Source: Symbiodinium natans (lineage: Eukaryota; Sar; Dinophyceae; Suessiales; Symbiodiniaceae). From it: DNA of 64,000 nt. The stretch spans positions 32,748 through 96,747 of the forward strand of contig CAJNDS010000658.1 in assembly GCA_905221605.1 (NCBI GenBank), in the 5' to 3' direction. The notes below the pieces were generated by a model. It did no database searches. It was not told where the DNA came from and saw only the letters and a list, made by a program, of their open reading frames with translations. Position numbers and translations under genes: made by a program. This document shows positions 9,804-20,961 of this stretch, piece after piece; position 1 is the stretch's first letter, and every line of letters starts with the position of its first letter.

Positions 9804-12498
9804 GCACGGCCCCCTCCGTGGAGAATCTGCTGCGCTTGCATGAGGCTGGCAAACCTTATACAAGTACACCGTCCTTCGAAACCGGGTTCAGGTCGAAGTC
9901 TGAGGTGTTTGGGCTGCTGGCAATTGGCTTAGCCAACGTCTTAGCTAGCCTGGCAGGCCGATGAGGTCCGGACCCCTCGAACACCTGGAGAAGTTGCCGC
10001 CCGGTGCGGTGATCAGTAGACCACTCTGAGATGGGTTGGGAGCACGCTGGAGAAACTCAATGGAAGTGCCATGGAGTCCGATGGCTGCTCATTGCGTGGT
10101 TGACCTCCTTGCGCTCCTCTTGAGTGCTTGAGGATGTGCAGTGCCTGAAACATCTGGAGCTGTGCTCATGGATGCTTTGCCTGCATAGTTTGCAAGCGCT
10201 TGGCTTTGTGGTGCGTTCTATCATGCAAAATGCGAGTTCTTCTTGCTGGGAGTCAGGTTTTCAATCCTGATCGAAGGGAAGAGGGTGATTTGCAAGGATG
10301 TCACACAGATTGGTCGCCGCGCGTTGGCATTATCACACGGCACGCAACGCTGGCAAAGCACCCAAGAAGACTTTTGGAACGCGCTGCATGGCTCTTGAGG
10401 CGGAAACATTGAGCAGTGGATCCTCTCATATTTCTTTGATGGGGCAGAGTCCCTTTCCGAGCTGTCCGAGCGTGAAGTGACCGAGCTGCAGGCCACTCGT
10501 CAACAGCCGTGGGTCGTGACAGGGTGTACGAAAGTATGGACCCTAATCGACCCCGAAATAGTCGAGTTCTTTGAGAACAGGGACCCCGTTGAGGTACCCC
10601 TGTAATTTCGGAACCCCTGCTGTGCAGATTTGTTCCACCCCCACTTTGCGCACCCCTCTGAGTTGCCAGGAGTTGGTCCAGGCGGTGGCGCACTGGGCTG
10701 GCCTCCCTTTGCCCGACACACCCAACTGGTTCGGCAAGAACGAAGGCCCCGTGTGTCCTCCAGCGTTCTCCATCGTGTTGCACACGCTCCTGACATGGAC
10801 CTGACAGGGAACTACTAGATGAAGAACTACAAGCGGAAGAAATGTGCTAACGCCCACGCACGTGCAGAGTTTCCGCGCAAGCACCCCCACAAGGTCTCTG
10901 CAACGTCTTGAACTCATGTGTTGCCAACCACGCCATGACTTGAAATCACAGAAAGCAAGAGTTTGCACGGGACTGAGTGTGCGCAAGATCCACCCCCCCC
11001 CCCCCCAAGGGCTAACACTGGGGAAAAGGAGTATTGGAGAACCCCCATGCGAACAGCAGGCCTGAAATGCTTCCGCCTGAGGAATGATCCGTGCCTTGCC
11101 TGAGACGTTTCAGTTTTCATGCCATGGCATGGCTCTCAGATGGTGTCAGAATTGCATGGTTGCTGTTGCTCAGGTTTCCGGCAGTGCACCGGCCGCTGCT
11201 GACGTACGTCAACACTGCCCTGGTGGCACCGGCGTTGGGGCACCAGGTGGGGTATAGAATACGGGATCCTGAAAGCACCAACTCTGCCCTCGACTGCCAT
11301 CTCAGAGGCACTGGGTCTTTTGGGCTTCCACCCTTACCGATCAGGAAGCACCGAGCAACTTATCTGTTAAAGTTTCCACATGCTTCCGCCCTTTGGCCGC
11401 GCAATGTGCCAAAGTCCCCAGGTACTGGCTCCGACCTGCTGGCCAGAATCGCCAACACGTCTCTGGCCGGCCACGCATGCTGGAGCTCCTTGGACAGCAC
11501 GGTGATGGTTCTGAGAAAGACGCAGCGAGTTGCAGAAGACTTGCCTGAGGCGTGGCAGGGCCCTGGTCTTCTGCCACGGAGTTGGGGTGGGACCTGCCAT
11601 GCAGTGGCCTCAGTAGCCCTACGGTCCCTACGTTCCTGTGACACCTGTCCAGCATGGCTCTGTTAACCATTAAAAGCATCGTGGCGCTGCTGACCAACGG
11701 TTCAAGACCGCGCAGGTGCCTAACCTTCTTGCAGAGACTGACAAAGACCTTGGGCCAGGACTTCCGACTCTCCCCAGCCCTTAATTTGCGTCGATGGACG
11801 TGGCGTCGCTTCAAGAAGTAAGCGTTGGCCATATCCACGAAGGGTTGGAGGGTTTCTGGGCGGAGTGGGGAGAGTGGAGTTGCAGGACCATGCCATATTC
11901 TTGGTTGACACCGCTGGCATCTCAATGAGATTCTCGGACGACGTCCCTGGCGCGCAGGAGGCAGCGTGGACAGGATGGGAAGAATCGCCGCCAATTTCTT
12001 CCCAATCCCCCAAAGCCGCCAAAGGTTGCGACGAACATCCGGAACATGCTCCAGGCCAGTAAAGTGCTTTGCTGTGGTTTTCCCAACTAGCTTTTGGACT
12101 CGTGCAGGTCTGGGGTCTGCAGGAAGCTCACTTCATTGGGCACTCGTTCGGGTCGTTCGTGGTGGCGTGGGTGCTGCGCTATTCACGGAGTTGTGTGACA
12201 AGGCCCGCGGAAGAGAGAGATTTTAAAGTCCTTCAGGGAGGGGGGTTCAAGTGGGGTATGTAACCCAAGGTTCCCTAATACTCCCCACTACTCCCTAAGG
12301 CTCCCTAAGCTTCCCTAACTTTCCCCAGGTACTACCTACCCCAAATGAACCCCGCTCCCTAAAGAGAGCAACTGAGCAAGTGCAGAGTGCAGACCATGGC
12401 GCAGGACGACTCTCATTGACCCAGTGTGCTTCTTGCTACTGAAAGTGCTGGTCCAAGGCCTACATCCTAAACCCTAAACCCTGAATCGTAGTCAACCG

Positions 12499-12530
<32 letters not shown>

Positions 12531-13352
12531 GGGTGTTGTGGGTGTAGCCCGCTTTGCAGGCCATGAGCTTCAGCAGGTTCGGCATGACACTGGCATGGAT
12601 CCGCGACCCGGAGGGAATCTAGGGGTTCGGGTGCACAAGGCATGTGTGTGGGATACGCATAGTCATTGCCGCAGGCTTGCATACCGTACTAGAGCCTTAT
12701 GTACGAGGATGGAGATCGTGCTGAAGTACTTCGTCATGACGGAGCTTTTCACCTGCAACTTTGTCTGCCGGTGCTTCTTCTGGGAAGAGTCGCACTTGGA
12801 TCCCAATCTGCACGTGGATTTCAGCCGGTTGGCGCTGCTGCCACATATGCTTCTGTCATGCTGCGATGTGTCGTTCTTCGCCAAGCCAATCTTACATCTC
12901 GCAGTTGCCCATCAGGACATGCAGGATTTGGAAGGCGCAGAAGCAACTTGCGTACTGACTTTTTGCCTAGTGGACAGCCATGCGCACGTGATCACGTCTC
13001 CCTGATGCCAGACACAGCAGCTCTGGTCATTCTCGAGTCTGAAGACCTTGTGGTACCCACCTACTCTGTCCGGAGCCTCGTCTTCGCGGAGTGGCGGCGC
13101 AGGCCACAGTGCGCTCGAAAGTGAGATCAGCTTTGTACATTTTGCACACCTCAAGTTACTGTGCTTTTTAGAGCTTTAGATTCTGTACTTGTGGCAAGGA
13201 AGTTGCAGGAGCCGGCGGGATCCCAGGCTGGAAGTGCTGCGATAGATCTTCTCCTCTGAGTCTTGCCGCTTTCGGCGAAGGCCAAGAGCTCTCCGCTGGA
13301 ACTTCACTGGGTTGAGGACCAGCCACATGCAGGCAGGAAATTGCCAGAGTGA
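9804..13352 (+). CDS. Alpha/beta-hydrolase, multi-exon
   Basis: Probable exons: 9804-9956 (GTAPSVENLLRLHEAGKPYT, then hydrophobic VFGLLAIGLANVLASLAG); 10670-10800 (ELVQAVAHWAGLPLPDTPNW); 11175-11247 (RFPAVHRPLLTYVNTALVAP); 12108-12200 (AHFIGHSFGSFVVAWVLRYS, the nucleophile elbow G-H-S-F-G with the catalytic Ser); about 12717-12800 (ELFTCNFVCRCFFWEESHLD); 13012-13105 (ALVILESEDLVVPTYSVRSL, the acid segment); 13281-13352 (ELHWVEDQPHAGRKLPE, catalytic-His segment, then TGA). The order and spacing of Ser, acid and His segments fit the fold, and CRCFFWEE followed by the late acid loop resembles membrane-associated serine esterases. Substrate unknown. The start codon and any missing exons are not resolved; the first two exons are assigned only by strand, phase and position. 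The intron at about 12.2-12.7 kb holds a foldback. Confidence 0.6.
10518..10618. mobile_element. Foldback element, family 1 (copy b, diverged)
   Basis: Left arm AGGGTGTACGAAAGTATGGA, right arm ..GGTACCCCTGTAATTTCGGA then ACCCC. The interior shares GGGACCCCGTTGAGGTACCCC with copy a. It ends about 50 bases before the acceptor at 10669. Confidence 0.55.
12237..12358. mobile_element. Foldback element in the hydrolase intron
   Basis: Left arm GGAGGGGGGTTCAAGTGGGG then TATGTAACC; right arm GGTACTACCTACCCCAAATG then AACCCCGCTCC. The arms match at about 24 of 30 positions. The loop is built of CTCCCTAAG/TTCCCTAAC short repeats. Confidence 0.6.
12474..12535. repeat. CCCTAAA remnant plus (TG)n microsatellite
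   Basis: Two CCCTAAA units then (TG)14 inside the intron that follows the nucleophile exon. Confidence 0.8.
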
Positions 13353-14356
13353 TTGCTGGCCTCAGTGACAGCCGCATTTGCTGCTGTTGTGCAAAGGCTT
13401 TCTGCTGGATGCAGTGGCCAACCAGGAAGTGTGTGAGCGGCTCCAAGCATTCCATGAATCGTGAAAGCGAGGGCGCTTGAACGAATGGTTCCGGAGTGTC
13501 GTTTGTATTTTACACTCCTCTCCAAATTTGATCATACGGAGTGTCTCAGCAACAGAGTCGGATGTCATCCGCTTGTCATCCGAGCAAACTTATCAGCGTA
13601 CCGAATCTTTTGTTCAGAGGGTCTGCATGGTCTATGCTTTTGTGATGCTGCCAAGACACCTCCACGTTTTCAATGGGATGCATATTGCTGCAATCGCTCA
13701 CCTCAGCTTGCCCAAAGCGGCATGCGTTGCACTGCGGCTGTTAACGATTCAGGCGTGATGTCTGGCCCGTCAGCACTGCGGGAACGTTCTGACCTCGCTG
13801 TTGAGTTCTGTGATGCTCTTTTCTGAAATTTCTGATATGCGGTTCGATGCGCAAATGCTCGGAACGTCCACGTCGTCGCTTCAGGACTTGTAGGCATTTT
13901 AGGTAGGGCTGGCTTTGACGGCTTTGACTCCTCTGAGCCGGGCCCGCAACATTGGGGCCACTTCGTATAGGCAGGAGGCTCAGACACCTAGCTGGTGACA
14001 AAGAAAGTGCGTCCTCAAAAACCGATGAGCACCTGAGCTTCTTCTTATGTGACTCCCGTGGTCTCCGTGCTTGGATCGGAACGCGGGCTGGGGTGCAGCG
14101 TGATGCGCCACGTCCGTTTTGTGCGGCGCTGCCATGTGGCTCTTTGACACCTGGTACAGAGGGCATGATGCGGACGCCCCAGGAGATCACCAAAACCCTC
14201 AGTGGAGCTACCAAGTCGGAAGTTGGAACTTCACCCCAGCACCAGAAGCACTAAATGGCCTAAAGCCCTGAAGCCCTATATGGCCCTGTATACCCTAAAC
14301 CCTAAACCCTAATACTACAAACCTTATGAAATTTTCTCACAGCAGCTTCGGGTTGC
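13353..14356. other. Intergenic, no supported feature
   Basis: Unique sequence of mixed composition between the hydrolase stop and the first KH unit. Frames of 90-157 codons occur on both strands, but none shows family motifs or splice-consistent neighbours. Three CCCTAAA units at 14291-14311. Confidence 0.4.
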
Positions 14357-15046
14357 ATGAGCGGCAGCCTCGCTAGCGAGAGGTTCGCACAGTGGGTCAT
14401 GGGCCGGCGCAGAGACCGAGGTAGGGTCGGCTGTCTTAGTTTGGGGTTTAGGGTTTAGGGCTTTTTTTTGCTTCAGGTTTTGTTTTGGGGGGTTTGGGGG
14501 GTTCGTCCGGAACTCCACCCTTGAACCCAAAATGGATAATGAACAATCACAGGGTGAACAACCACAGCCCTAAACCCCCCAATTGCCAGGCTCTGGAGGC
14601 TATGGCGGCTCCTGGGACGACAGGCGGTCGAACTCACTGAGCTCAAACTTTGAAAGCCCAGGATAGGTCCTTGAAGCCCATAAAGGCCCCCGGCCCAACG
14701 CTTAAATGGGTTTAGGGTTTAGGGCTTAAACTCCTGCAAGCTGCGAGAGCCTGAATAAGACACTGGAAGCCCTGGAAGCCCGTGAGACCCCCTGGAGCGA
14801 CCTTCAGCTTGAACCCACATCCCCACAGCTCCTTAAATTTGGAATCCTAACCCCCAAATCCCAGACCTTGAATCCTAAACCCTAAACCCTCAACCCTAAA
14901 CCCTAAGCCCTAAACCCTAAACCACTTAAAGCCTCTCAAGCCGAACTTGCTTTCGCAGGTGGGAGGAGCCCCGGCTTCAGTGGGTGAAAGCCGGCCAGGC
15001 ACAGGAGAATGGGGAGGCTGAGGAGCCGCTTCGCCCGCGAAGGGTT
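14357..15046 (+). CDS. Multi-KH protein, unit 1: N-terminal exons
   Basis: Exon 1, 14357-14420, starts at ATG: MSGSLASERFAQWVMGRRRD then RG, with donor GTAGGG. Exon 2 from 14590 (acceptor TTGCCAG) continues in phase: GSGGYGGSWDDRRSNSLSSN. Exon 3 14959-15046 (acceptor TTTCGCAG) reads WEEPRLQWVKAGQAQENGEA then EEPLRP in the best frame. The Gly/Tyr/Arg-rich start resembles RNA-binding low-complexity tails. The same Gly-rich exon, with the same phase and the same leading GGC split, is found at 29512 in unit 3. The intron between exons 1 and 2 begins with TTTAGGG (14443-14461) and ends with CCCTAAA (14567-14574). Whether this ATG is the true start was judged only from context. A frame at about 15491-15560 (SWWEEYAKGGKAKK) may be a further exon. 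Confidence 0.5.
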
Positions 15047-15150
15047 TAGGGTTTAGGCTTTAGGCTTTAGGCTTTAGGGTTTAGGGTTTAGGGTTTAGAG
15101 TTTAGGGTTTAGGGTTTAGGGTTCAGGGTTAAGGTTTCGGGGTTTGGGGT
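15041..15150. repeat. TTTAGGG array after unit 1 exon 3
   Basis: About 12 TTTAGGG/TTTAGGC units in G orientation beginning at the 3' end of exon 3. Confidence 0.9.
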
Positions 15151-15774
15151 TTAGGGTTAATTATGGTGCATCAGTGAAGCTTGCAAATCGTTTGTGATGC
15201 GTGAAAAGGGTTTTGGGTTTGGGTTCTATAGTACTATAGGCCTGAACCTGTCATTTTAGCTGCTGTTTTTGGTTTAAGGCTTGCTGGCATTGTCGGCCCA
15301 AGCTTTAGGCTTTTTGGGTGTCGGCTTTGAGCTTGAGTATGTGTTCTCTCTTTTTTTTTGGGGGGGGCGGGGGGGTGCGAGTGGGTTTCGAAGTGTGTAA
15401 AGATGCAGAGCGCTTGAGGCTTAAGCTTCTTGTTGGGTTTTTTTGTGAGGATCAGTTGCGCGTTCACGGGACAAGCTCTTGAGAGAACCTGCTTCCCGTC
15501 TTGGTGGGAGGAGTACGCAAAAGGTGGCAAGGCCAAGAAGGTTGTCACCTCAGATCACCTCAGTGACACTCATGCCCATAAGCACTTCATCCCACCGCCG
15601 CGGTTGCTGAAGACACGCGTTGTCATCCCAGGACTCCAGAAATGTGCGTCCGGAGACTCCTCAGCACAGACTTCGCTTGCACTTCGATGATGCTGACACA
15701 GCGAGGGCCCCGTTCAGTCTTGCTTCAACTGCTTATTGACGGTTGCTGCAGTTTCATGTTGGTCGCGTGTCCAG

Positions 15775-18063
15775 TGAGGCCTTCATCCTTGGCAGGGGCG
15801 GAAAGACCAAGCACAAGATTGCACGAGTCTCCGGTGCTTCGGCCCAACATACTCGCCTTTCATGTCTGGATCAGAGTCAGAGTGCTGTCCGGCTTTGGCA
15901 TCGCACCTTTAAGGCGCAAGGCTGGAGCTCCACGAGAGGCGCACCTGGGGCTCAGTAGCAGGCTTGAGGTTCCCAGAGGTGCAGCCCAACCCTGCGTGTG
16001 GCAGACTTGGCAGCCTTCAAGAAGTTGTCGTGCCTTTGCAGCATGTCTGCCAGGAACAACACAGTCCAGGTGTCTGGCTCAGAAGAGGCACGCGCTTTTA
16101 CCTTGGAAGAATGCAAAAAGGGTTGAGGGTTCAGCAGTGAAATCTGCAGAGCGTGGACATCACAGGCTTGCGCAAGGGCTCGCAAGTACATCTCCCTCGC
16201 CAGAAGCTGAGTATTGTGCAGGGACTGCCAGCATAGCAGCGACACCATGCGTGACAAAGCATCGAAGCATATGATGCGGCCACTTGCAGCTGCATCAAGC
16301 CGACGCTCGACCACAGCAAGACCTACACCTAAACATGGCCATGGCGACCTTGCCGAGGTGCAAGCTCAGCGCGTTGGCCCCGTCCACGTGGACAACGGTC
16401 ATGCTGCTTGTTTGAGAACCTACCTTGATGGGTGCGCATGCTGCATGGTAAGAACTTGATGCGCTGGCAGTGTTTAAATGAAAGCGTCCTGCATCACTTG
16501 TGTGCGCGTCGAGTCCCCAAGCTCGCTCTCTCTGCTCCAGTCCAAGTGCCAAGTGCTGGCACCAAGGATGATGGCGATCTCACCATGATGGATGTCCCGA
16601 ACAACTGCGTAGCCTTCGTCACAGGCATGCCGATCGTGGGGAGCGGATCGTAGTTTCTCAACTCCTGGCCAGCTAGCCATCAAGGCGGTCATTTTTTTCC
16701 TGCACCCCGAGTTCCCTGACCTCCAAATATCCTAAACCCTAAACCCTAATCCCTAATCCCTAATCCCTAAACCCTAAACCCTAGCAGCCAGCGCCAGGCT
16801 CTGGAGGTAACTTCCTCCGCGCCTGCGAGGAGGCAAGCAAAGCACTCCAATTGGCCCTGACACATCCCAGAACCCCCTGCAGTTGCAACGGCAGGAGTGG
16901 GGAACTCTCATGTTCTTCTGCGACTACCAGACTCCGGCCTTAGGCCGGGAATTCAGGGCAGTCGCCGAATTTTTCAATACCAACAGGATAGGTACAGCTA
17001 TCATACTGATACTAAAGACGAAGACTAATTCTAGTGCTGCTAGGCTAGGAGTACTAGATCCAGTACATCATAGTACATAACTACTGTCCTTATTACCATT
17101 ACTATGACTATCACTATGACTATGACTATTACTATGACTATTGCTATGACTATGACTATGACTATGACTATGACTATGACTATGACTATGACTATGACTA
17201 CACCTATGACTACGCCTATGCCTATGGCTATGACTATGATAATTATTCTTATTCTCCTTATTCTTCTCCTGCTTATCATTTCTACTAACATTAACAACCT
17301 TAGCAGAGGCAAGGATCCGGGATACTTGGCCAGGCCCGGGCTTAGAGCGCGAAGCTCCGACTGAACGCCGACGCCTCGGAAACTTTGCGCTGCTCCAAAG
17401 ACTTCTCATCGCACTTTAGGGTTTAGGGTTGAGGGTTCAGGGTTTAGGGTTTCGGGTTAAGGGTGTACCTTGGAGGTTCACCAGGGTACTTAGAAGTGGG
17501 GTTATTATAAGTAGGGCAAGTATGGTTAAGGTACTTCTAACCCTACTTATCAGTACCCTGTTGAACCTCCAAGTACCTTTGAGTGGTGGCAGAAGGCAGA
17601 ACCGATCAATGTAAGAGTACATGTTCCTTTTTTGTTTTTTTGGGAGGGTTCCTATTCACGAAGGTTCGGCATATGAGGGCGGGGGGACCCTAGTTTTGGG
17701 GAAACGCCCATATCATCCAGGTCATCGGCAGTCGCTTCTCTGGTGGTATGACCATGGAGCCCCCCCCGCCTTGATGCTTGCCCTTGAGAGCCCCTTAAGC
17801 TACCCTGAACTCCAAATAAACCCTACACCCTAAACCCCTAGGCCCCTAAACTCTAAGCCCCTATAAGCCCTAAACCCCTAAGCCCCTAAACCCCTAAAGC
17901 CTAAGCCCTAAACCCTAAACCCCAAACCCCAAACCCCTAAACCCTTAACCCTTAAACCCTGAACCCGAAGCTCCCCTGTCAGGTCTGGCAATCTTTGGAC
18001 CTCCCTGGGGACGTGCAGGGGCCGAGCTCAAGATCATGGCGGCCATCGAAGCAAAGTTGCCAG
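15775..18063 (+). CDS. Multi-KH protein, unit 1: KH domains 1-2
   Basis: Exons: 15775-15838 EAFILGRGGKTKHKIARVSG (KH, GRGG in the GXXG loop); 15921-15945 LELHER; 16358-16404 VQAQRVGPVHVDNGHA; 16567-16628 DDGDLTMMDVPNNCVAFVTG; 16798-16832 GSGGNFLRACEE (second KH loop); 16895-16930 EWGTLMFFCDYQ;  17983-18063 LAIFGPPWGRAGAELKIMAA then IEAKLPG. KH domains bind single-stranded RNA through the GXXG loop. Every segment has close counterparts in units 2 and 3, which is the main evidence that these are exons. The intron 16833-16894 runs GC..AG, and unit 3 has an intron at the same codon, also GC..AG. The intron before 17983 is 1.05 kb and carries a foldback, a hexamer satellite and TTTAGGG then CCCTAAA blocks. 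Confidence 0.75.
17098..17240. repeat. (ACTATG)n hexamer satellite
   Basis: About 23 units of ACTATG with ATT/ATC variants, inside the unit 1 intron. The Met-Thr frames over it are artefacts. Confidence 0.95.
17466..17577. mobile_element. Foldback element, family 3 (copy a)
   Basis: Arms GTACCTTGGAGGTTCACCAG then GGTACT and AGTACCCTGTTGAACCTCCA then AGTAC are inverted and nearly perfect over 25 bases, with further pairing inside (AAGTAGGG / CCTACTT). It lies in the intron preceding the exon at 17983. Confidence 0.75.
17818..17966. repeat. CCCTAAA-type array before the exon at 17983
   Basis: About 18 CCCTAAA/CCCCTAAG units, C orientation, ending 15 bases before the acceptor CTGTCAG. Confidence 0.9.
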
Positions 18064-18065
18064 GC

Positions 18066-18147
18066 AGGGTTTAGGGTTTGGGGTTTAGGGTTTAGGGTTT
18101 AGGGTTTAGGGTTTGGGGTTTAGGGTTTAGGGTTTAGGGTTTAGGGC
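18066..18147. repeat. TTTAGGG array after the exon ending at 18063
   Basis: Eleven TTTAGGG/TTTGGGG units beginning within 3 bases of the exon end, completing the C-exon-G bracket. Confidence 0.95.
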
Positions 18148-18189
18148 CACCCGCAGGGGGAAAGACCATGTGGCTCCCGCCGACTTCAC

Positions 18190-18560
18190 AAGTACCTATT
18201 CAAAGTTGAAAACCGGAAAAACGTGATTCGGTAAACTGGAACCGCAGATTCAGGAAACTCGAAACCGCGGATTCGGGAAACTGGCAAGCGTGGAGTTGGA
18301 AATCGCAAAGTTTTCTGAAAGCACTTTTGACATGAACGTTATCATCCTGCCTCCACGACCCCACCCCCTACCCGATGTGGTTTCCTGAACTGGGCAGCTT
18401 CCTGAATCACGTGGTTTTCTGAATCGTGTGAAGCCAGTTTCCTGAATCGGGTAGTTTCCTGATTCGCCTAGTTTCTTGATCCGCAGTCTACTGAACCACC
18501 GGAGTTGCCTGAATCGTGACTTCCTGAATCCTGGATTCCTGAATCGTGCGTCTGAGTTGC
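18190..18560. repeat. Diverged tandem repeat (gaatcgtg/ttcctgaatc)
   Basis: The left half repeats GATTCGGGAAACTGGAA-like text and the right half TTCCTGAATCGTG-like text, the inverse of the first. The two halves are an inverted duplication around about 18330, so this intron (18064-18989) also has foldback potential. Confidence 0.5.
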
Positions 18561-18989
18561 GCATCGTTCTCCTGCGGGCCGACTCGTTTGATAAACTCCC
18601 ATGTCTCGCCAGCTCGGCAGACCGCAGACCATCGACAGGTCACTACACGAGCGGGATTGGTGATGCGCAATCTGAAGAGGAGCCCGGCGCAGTCTGCTGA
18701 ATGGGTGCTCTACGCACCTTGACCTTGAAGGTCTTCCAGGGGCTGTAGGCAACGCATTCCAGCCGACTGTTGCATCCAGGAGGGATGGGCCATCGACACC
18801 ATGCCACTGACAGGTCGTGGCCTTTGCTCGGATGCATCACCCTTGATTAAACACACTGCAACGAAGCAAAGCTGCCCCGCGCCTCCTGGGCACCACATTA
18901 TGTCAAGGCCAGGAAAAGACCTGTCAGTCATGCTAGTGCCATGCAGCGTGTGGCTAACACCTTCGAGTGGCTTAAGCTCGCGCACCCAG

Positions 18990-20860
18990 GAGATGAGCTG
19001 TCCTTCGCCTTGGGCAAGGAGGGGGCAACGCGGAGAAAGTTGGCCAACGCCAGTGGTGCCCGGCCGAGCTTTCTCACACCATAATGGTTGAGGGCTTAAG
19101 TTGAGCCCAGCAGTGCCAACACAGCTAGCGCTGCTTTCATCACGTGTTTCCCGCCTGAGCTCCCTGGCCGGCATCCGCAGCATGCACATGTAGTAGCCTC
19201 GCTTTCCGCATCTCTTACATCTTCAAGTATCATCGCAGGGATGACACAACTGTCGAGGATGCATCCTCGAGTACATCGGCAACATTGCTTACATGGCTGG
19301 CGTTCGTGCAGAACGACAGCGAGCTCGGGACCACACAATCCGATCTTCATTACATGCGAGCGCAGTGCAGAGGGTCACGCATAACATGCCTGAAACCCCA
19401 GAAACATGGAGATGAAGAGGTGGACCGAGCGAATCGAGCCCCAAACATCTCCAAAAAGGACTACATCACTTGGTTGAAGCAGCAGCGGATCGGGCCCGTC
19501 TACATCGACATCTCCACCCGCAGCGATGCTGCGGAGGTCCTTTCTGCTCTTGAACTCTTGAGTTGCAACTGCGCACTTTTTGGAACCGTGACCCAAAAGG
19601 AGACTATACGGTATGAATGCGCAATAGAGAACGGTGTTCTTTGGCATTGCGCGGCCTCGAGACTCGACCTACCTGCGATCCTTCCCACCGCCCCGTGCAC
19701 CCACCCCCCCCCCCAACCTCTGCCATAGGTGAAGGTGCCGCGCGAGCTAACTGGCATCCTCAAAGGCACGCTCTCTGCTGTTGTCGGAAGAGTACCTTGC
19801 AGTTGCCAACAAAGATGGACGTCAACTGGGCGAACTGTGCAGCCCTGAGCCCAACTGGCCCCAACGACTCCAGTGGCCCTGAAGCCCATGAGCCGAGAAT
19901 GGGTGGCCTTGTGGTGCCTCCCTGCAGCCCTAAACCCTAAACCCTAAACCCTAAATCAATATGCTGTAGTCCCAGCTTCCAGAATCCCAACATCGCCCTG
20001 CCGGACGCCAGAGTTCGCATATTCCTGGTACAGCCATGCGCCCCAACAGGTTACTCAGCATTTTCATGCAAAGACTAAGAGAGGCGCTTTCCCAGCGCAT
20101 GGTGCCCTTTTTTTGGAAGATTGCGGAAACAATATGCCTCTTGAGTCAGGCTTCTCAGGCTTCAGGCCTGTGCACCGGGTTATCCGAAGAGGGAAGCACG
20201 ACATCTCCCAACGCAGCCAATCCCATGAGCAACATGTAGATTCACATCGCGCGGTTGACGAGCTTAAGTGCCCCGCGTTCAAGTGCATCTTTTCGCGGCA
20301 CTCCTTCAATCCTAAAATAAAAAAACCAAGCCCTAAACCCTACAGAACTGAGCACATCTCGAATGTTTTGCCCAAATCCGGTCAGGGGGCTGCAGGGTCT
20401 TGGGAGCAAAGGTTCAGAGAGGGTTCGGGGTCTTGGGGCTACGCTATGCCAACCTCGGCTGATTCATATTATGCATCTGCAGAGATGTTCAGTGATTTGC
20501 ATCTTTTTTTTTGCTGATGGCATGGCCATCGATGCTCTTGCCTTGATCAGGCACAACGCTCAGAGACATCGAGCACGAAACGGACACGTTCTGTTTCCTC
20601 GAAGGAGACGTGGACTCGTCCGTCTTTTGACTGCAGCTTGGGATCTTCTTCTTTTGCGTGCCAACACGAGAGCAATTTGCACCTTACACTGTAGTGTCAC
20701 TTTAGTTCCTGTAGTTACTCTAGCTACTGTAGTTACTGTAGTTACGAAAAAGAGAAGTGGGCGTGTCCAAGACAATCAGGAACGGCTTCTCATCTTCGGT
20801 GCATCACGGGGCCGGCGTCAAGCTGAAAGGAAGGCAGCGAAACCGGGTTATAAGCTGTAG
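18990..20860 (+). CDS. Multi-KH protein, unit 1: KH domains 3-4 and end
   Basis: Exons: 18990-19055 GDELSFALGKEGATRRKLAN then AS (GKEG loop), GT donor; 19258-19300 GCILEYIGNIAYMAG, in phase with the previous exon (G + GA TGC); 19459-19536 DYITWLKQQRIGPVYIDIST; 20564-20621 DIEHETDTFCFLEGDVDSS; 20780-20860 ERLLIFGASRGRRQAERKAA ending in TAG. Exact homologues lie in unit 2 (27797-29408) and unit 3. The segment carrying the fourth GXXG loop, expected between 19536 and 20564, was not found, so an exon is missed or lost. A short frame at 20962-21014 (VQELIRARPPRQPEAHVR) may be a further C-terminal exon. Confidence 0.7.
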
Positions 20861-20961
20861 AACCCGGATATATCCGGATATGCTGGGAAGTCGAGTGAAG
20901 CACAGGCGAAAACTCCGGCAAAAGCCGGGCGATCCCTGCAAACTGCCCGGTGCAGGTACAG

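Noticed and set aside
10301-10783. 160-codon minus-strand frame
   Set aside because: It overlaps a foldback element and the plus-strand exon at 10670; no domain pattern.
11341-11994. 217-codon minus-strand frame
   Set aside because: It lies antisense to hydrolase exons and introns; no motif, and the composition is that of a shadow frame.
17040-17312. Met-Thr / Ile-Val repeat proteins at the ACTATG satellite
   Set aside because: Open in several frames because the hexamer lacks stops; clearly intronic.
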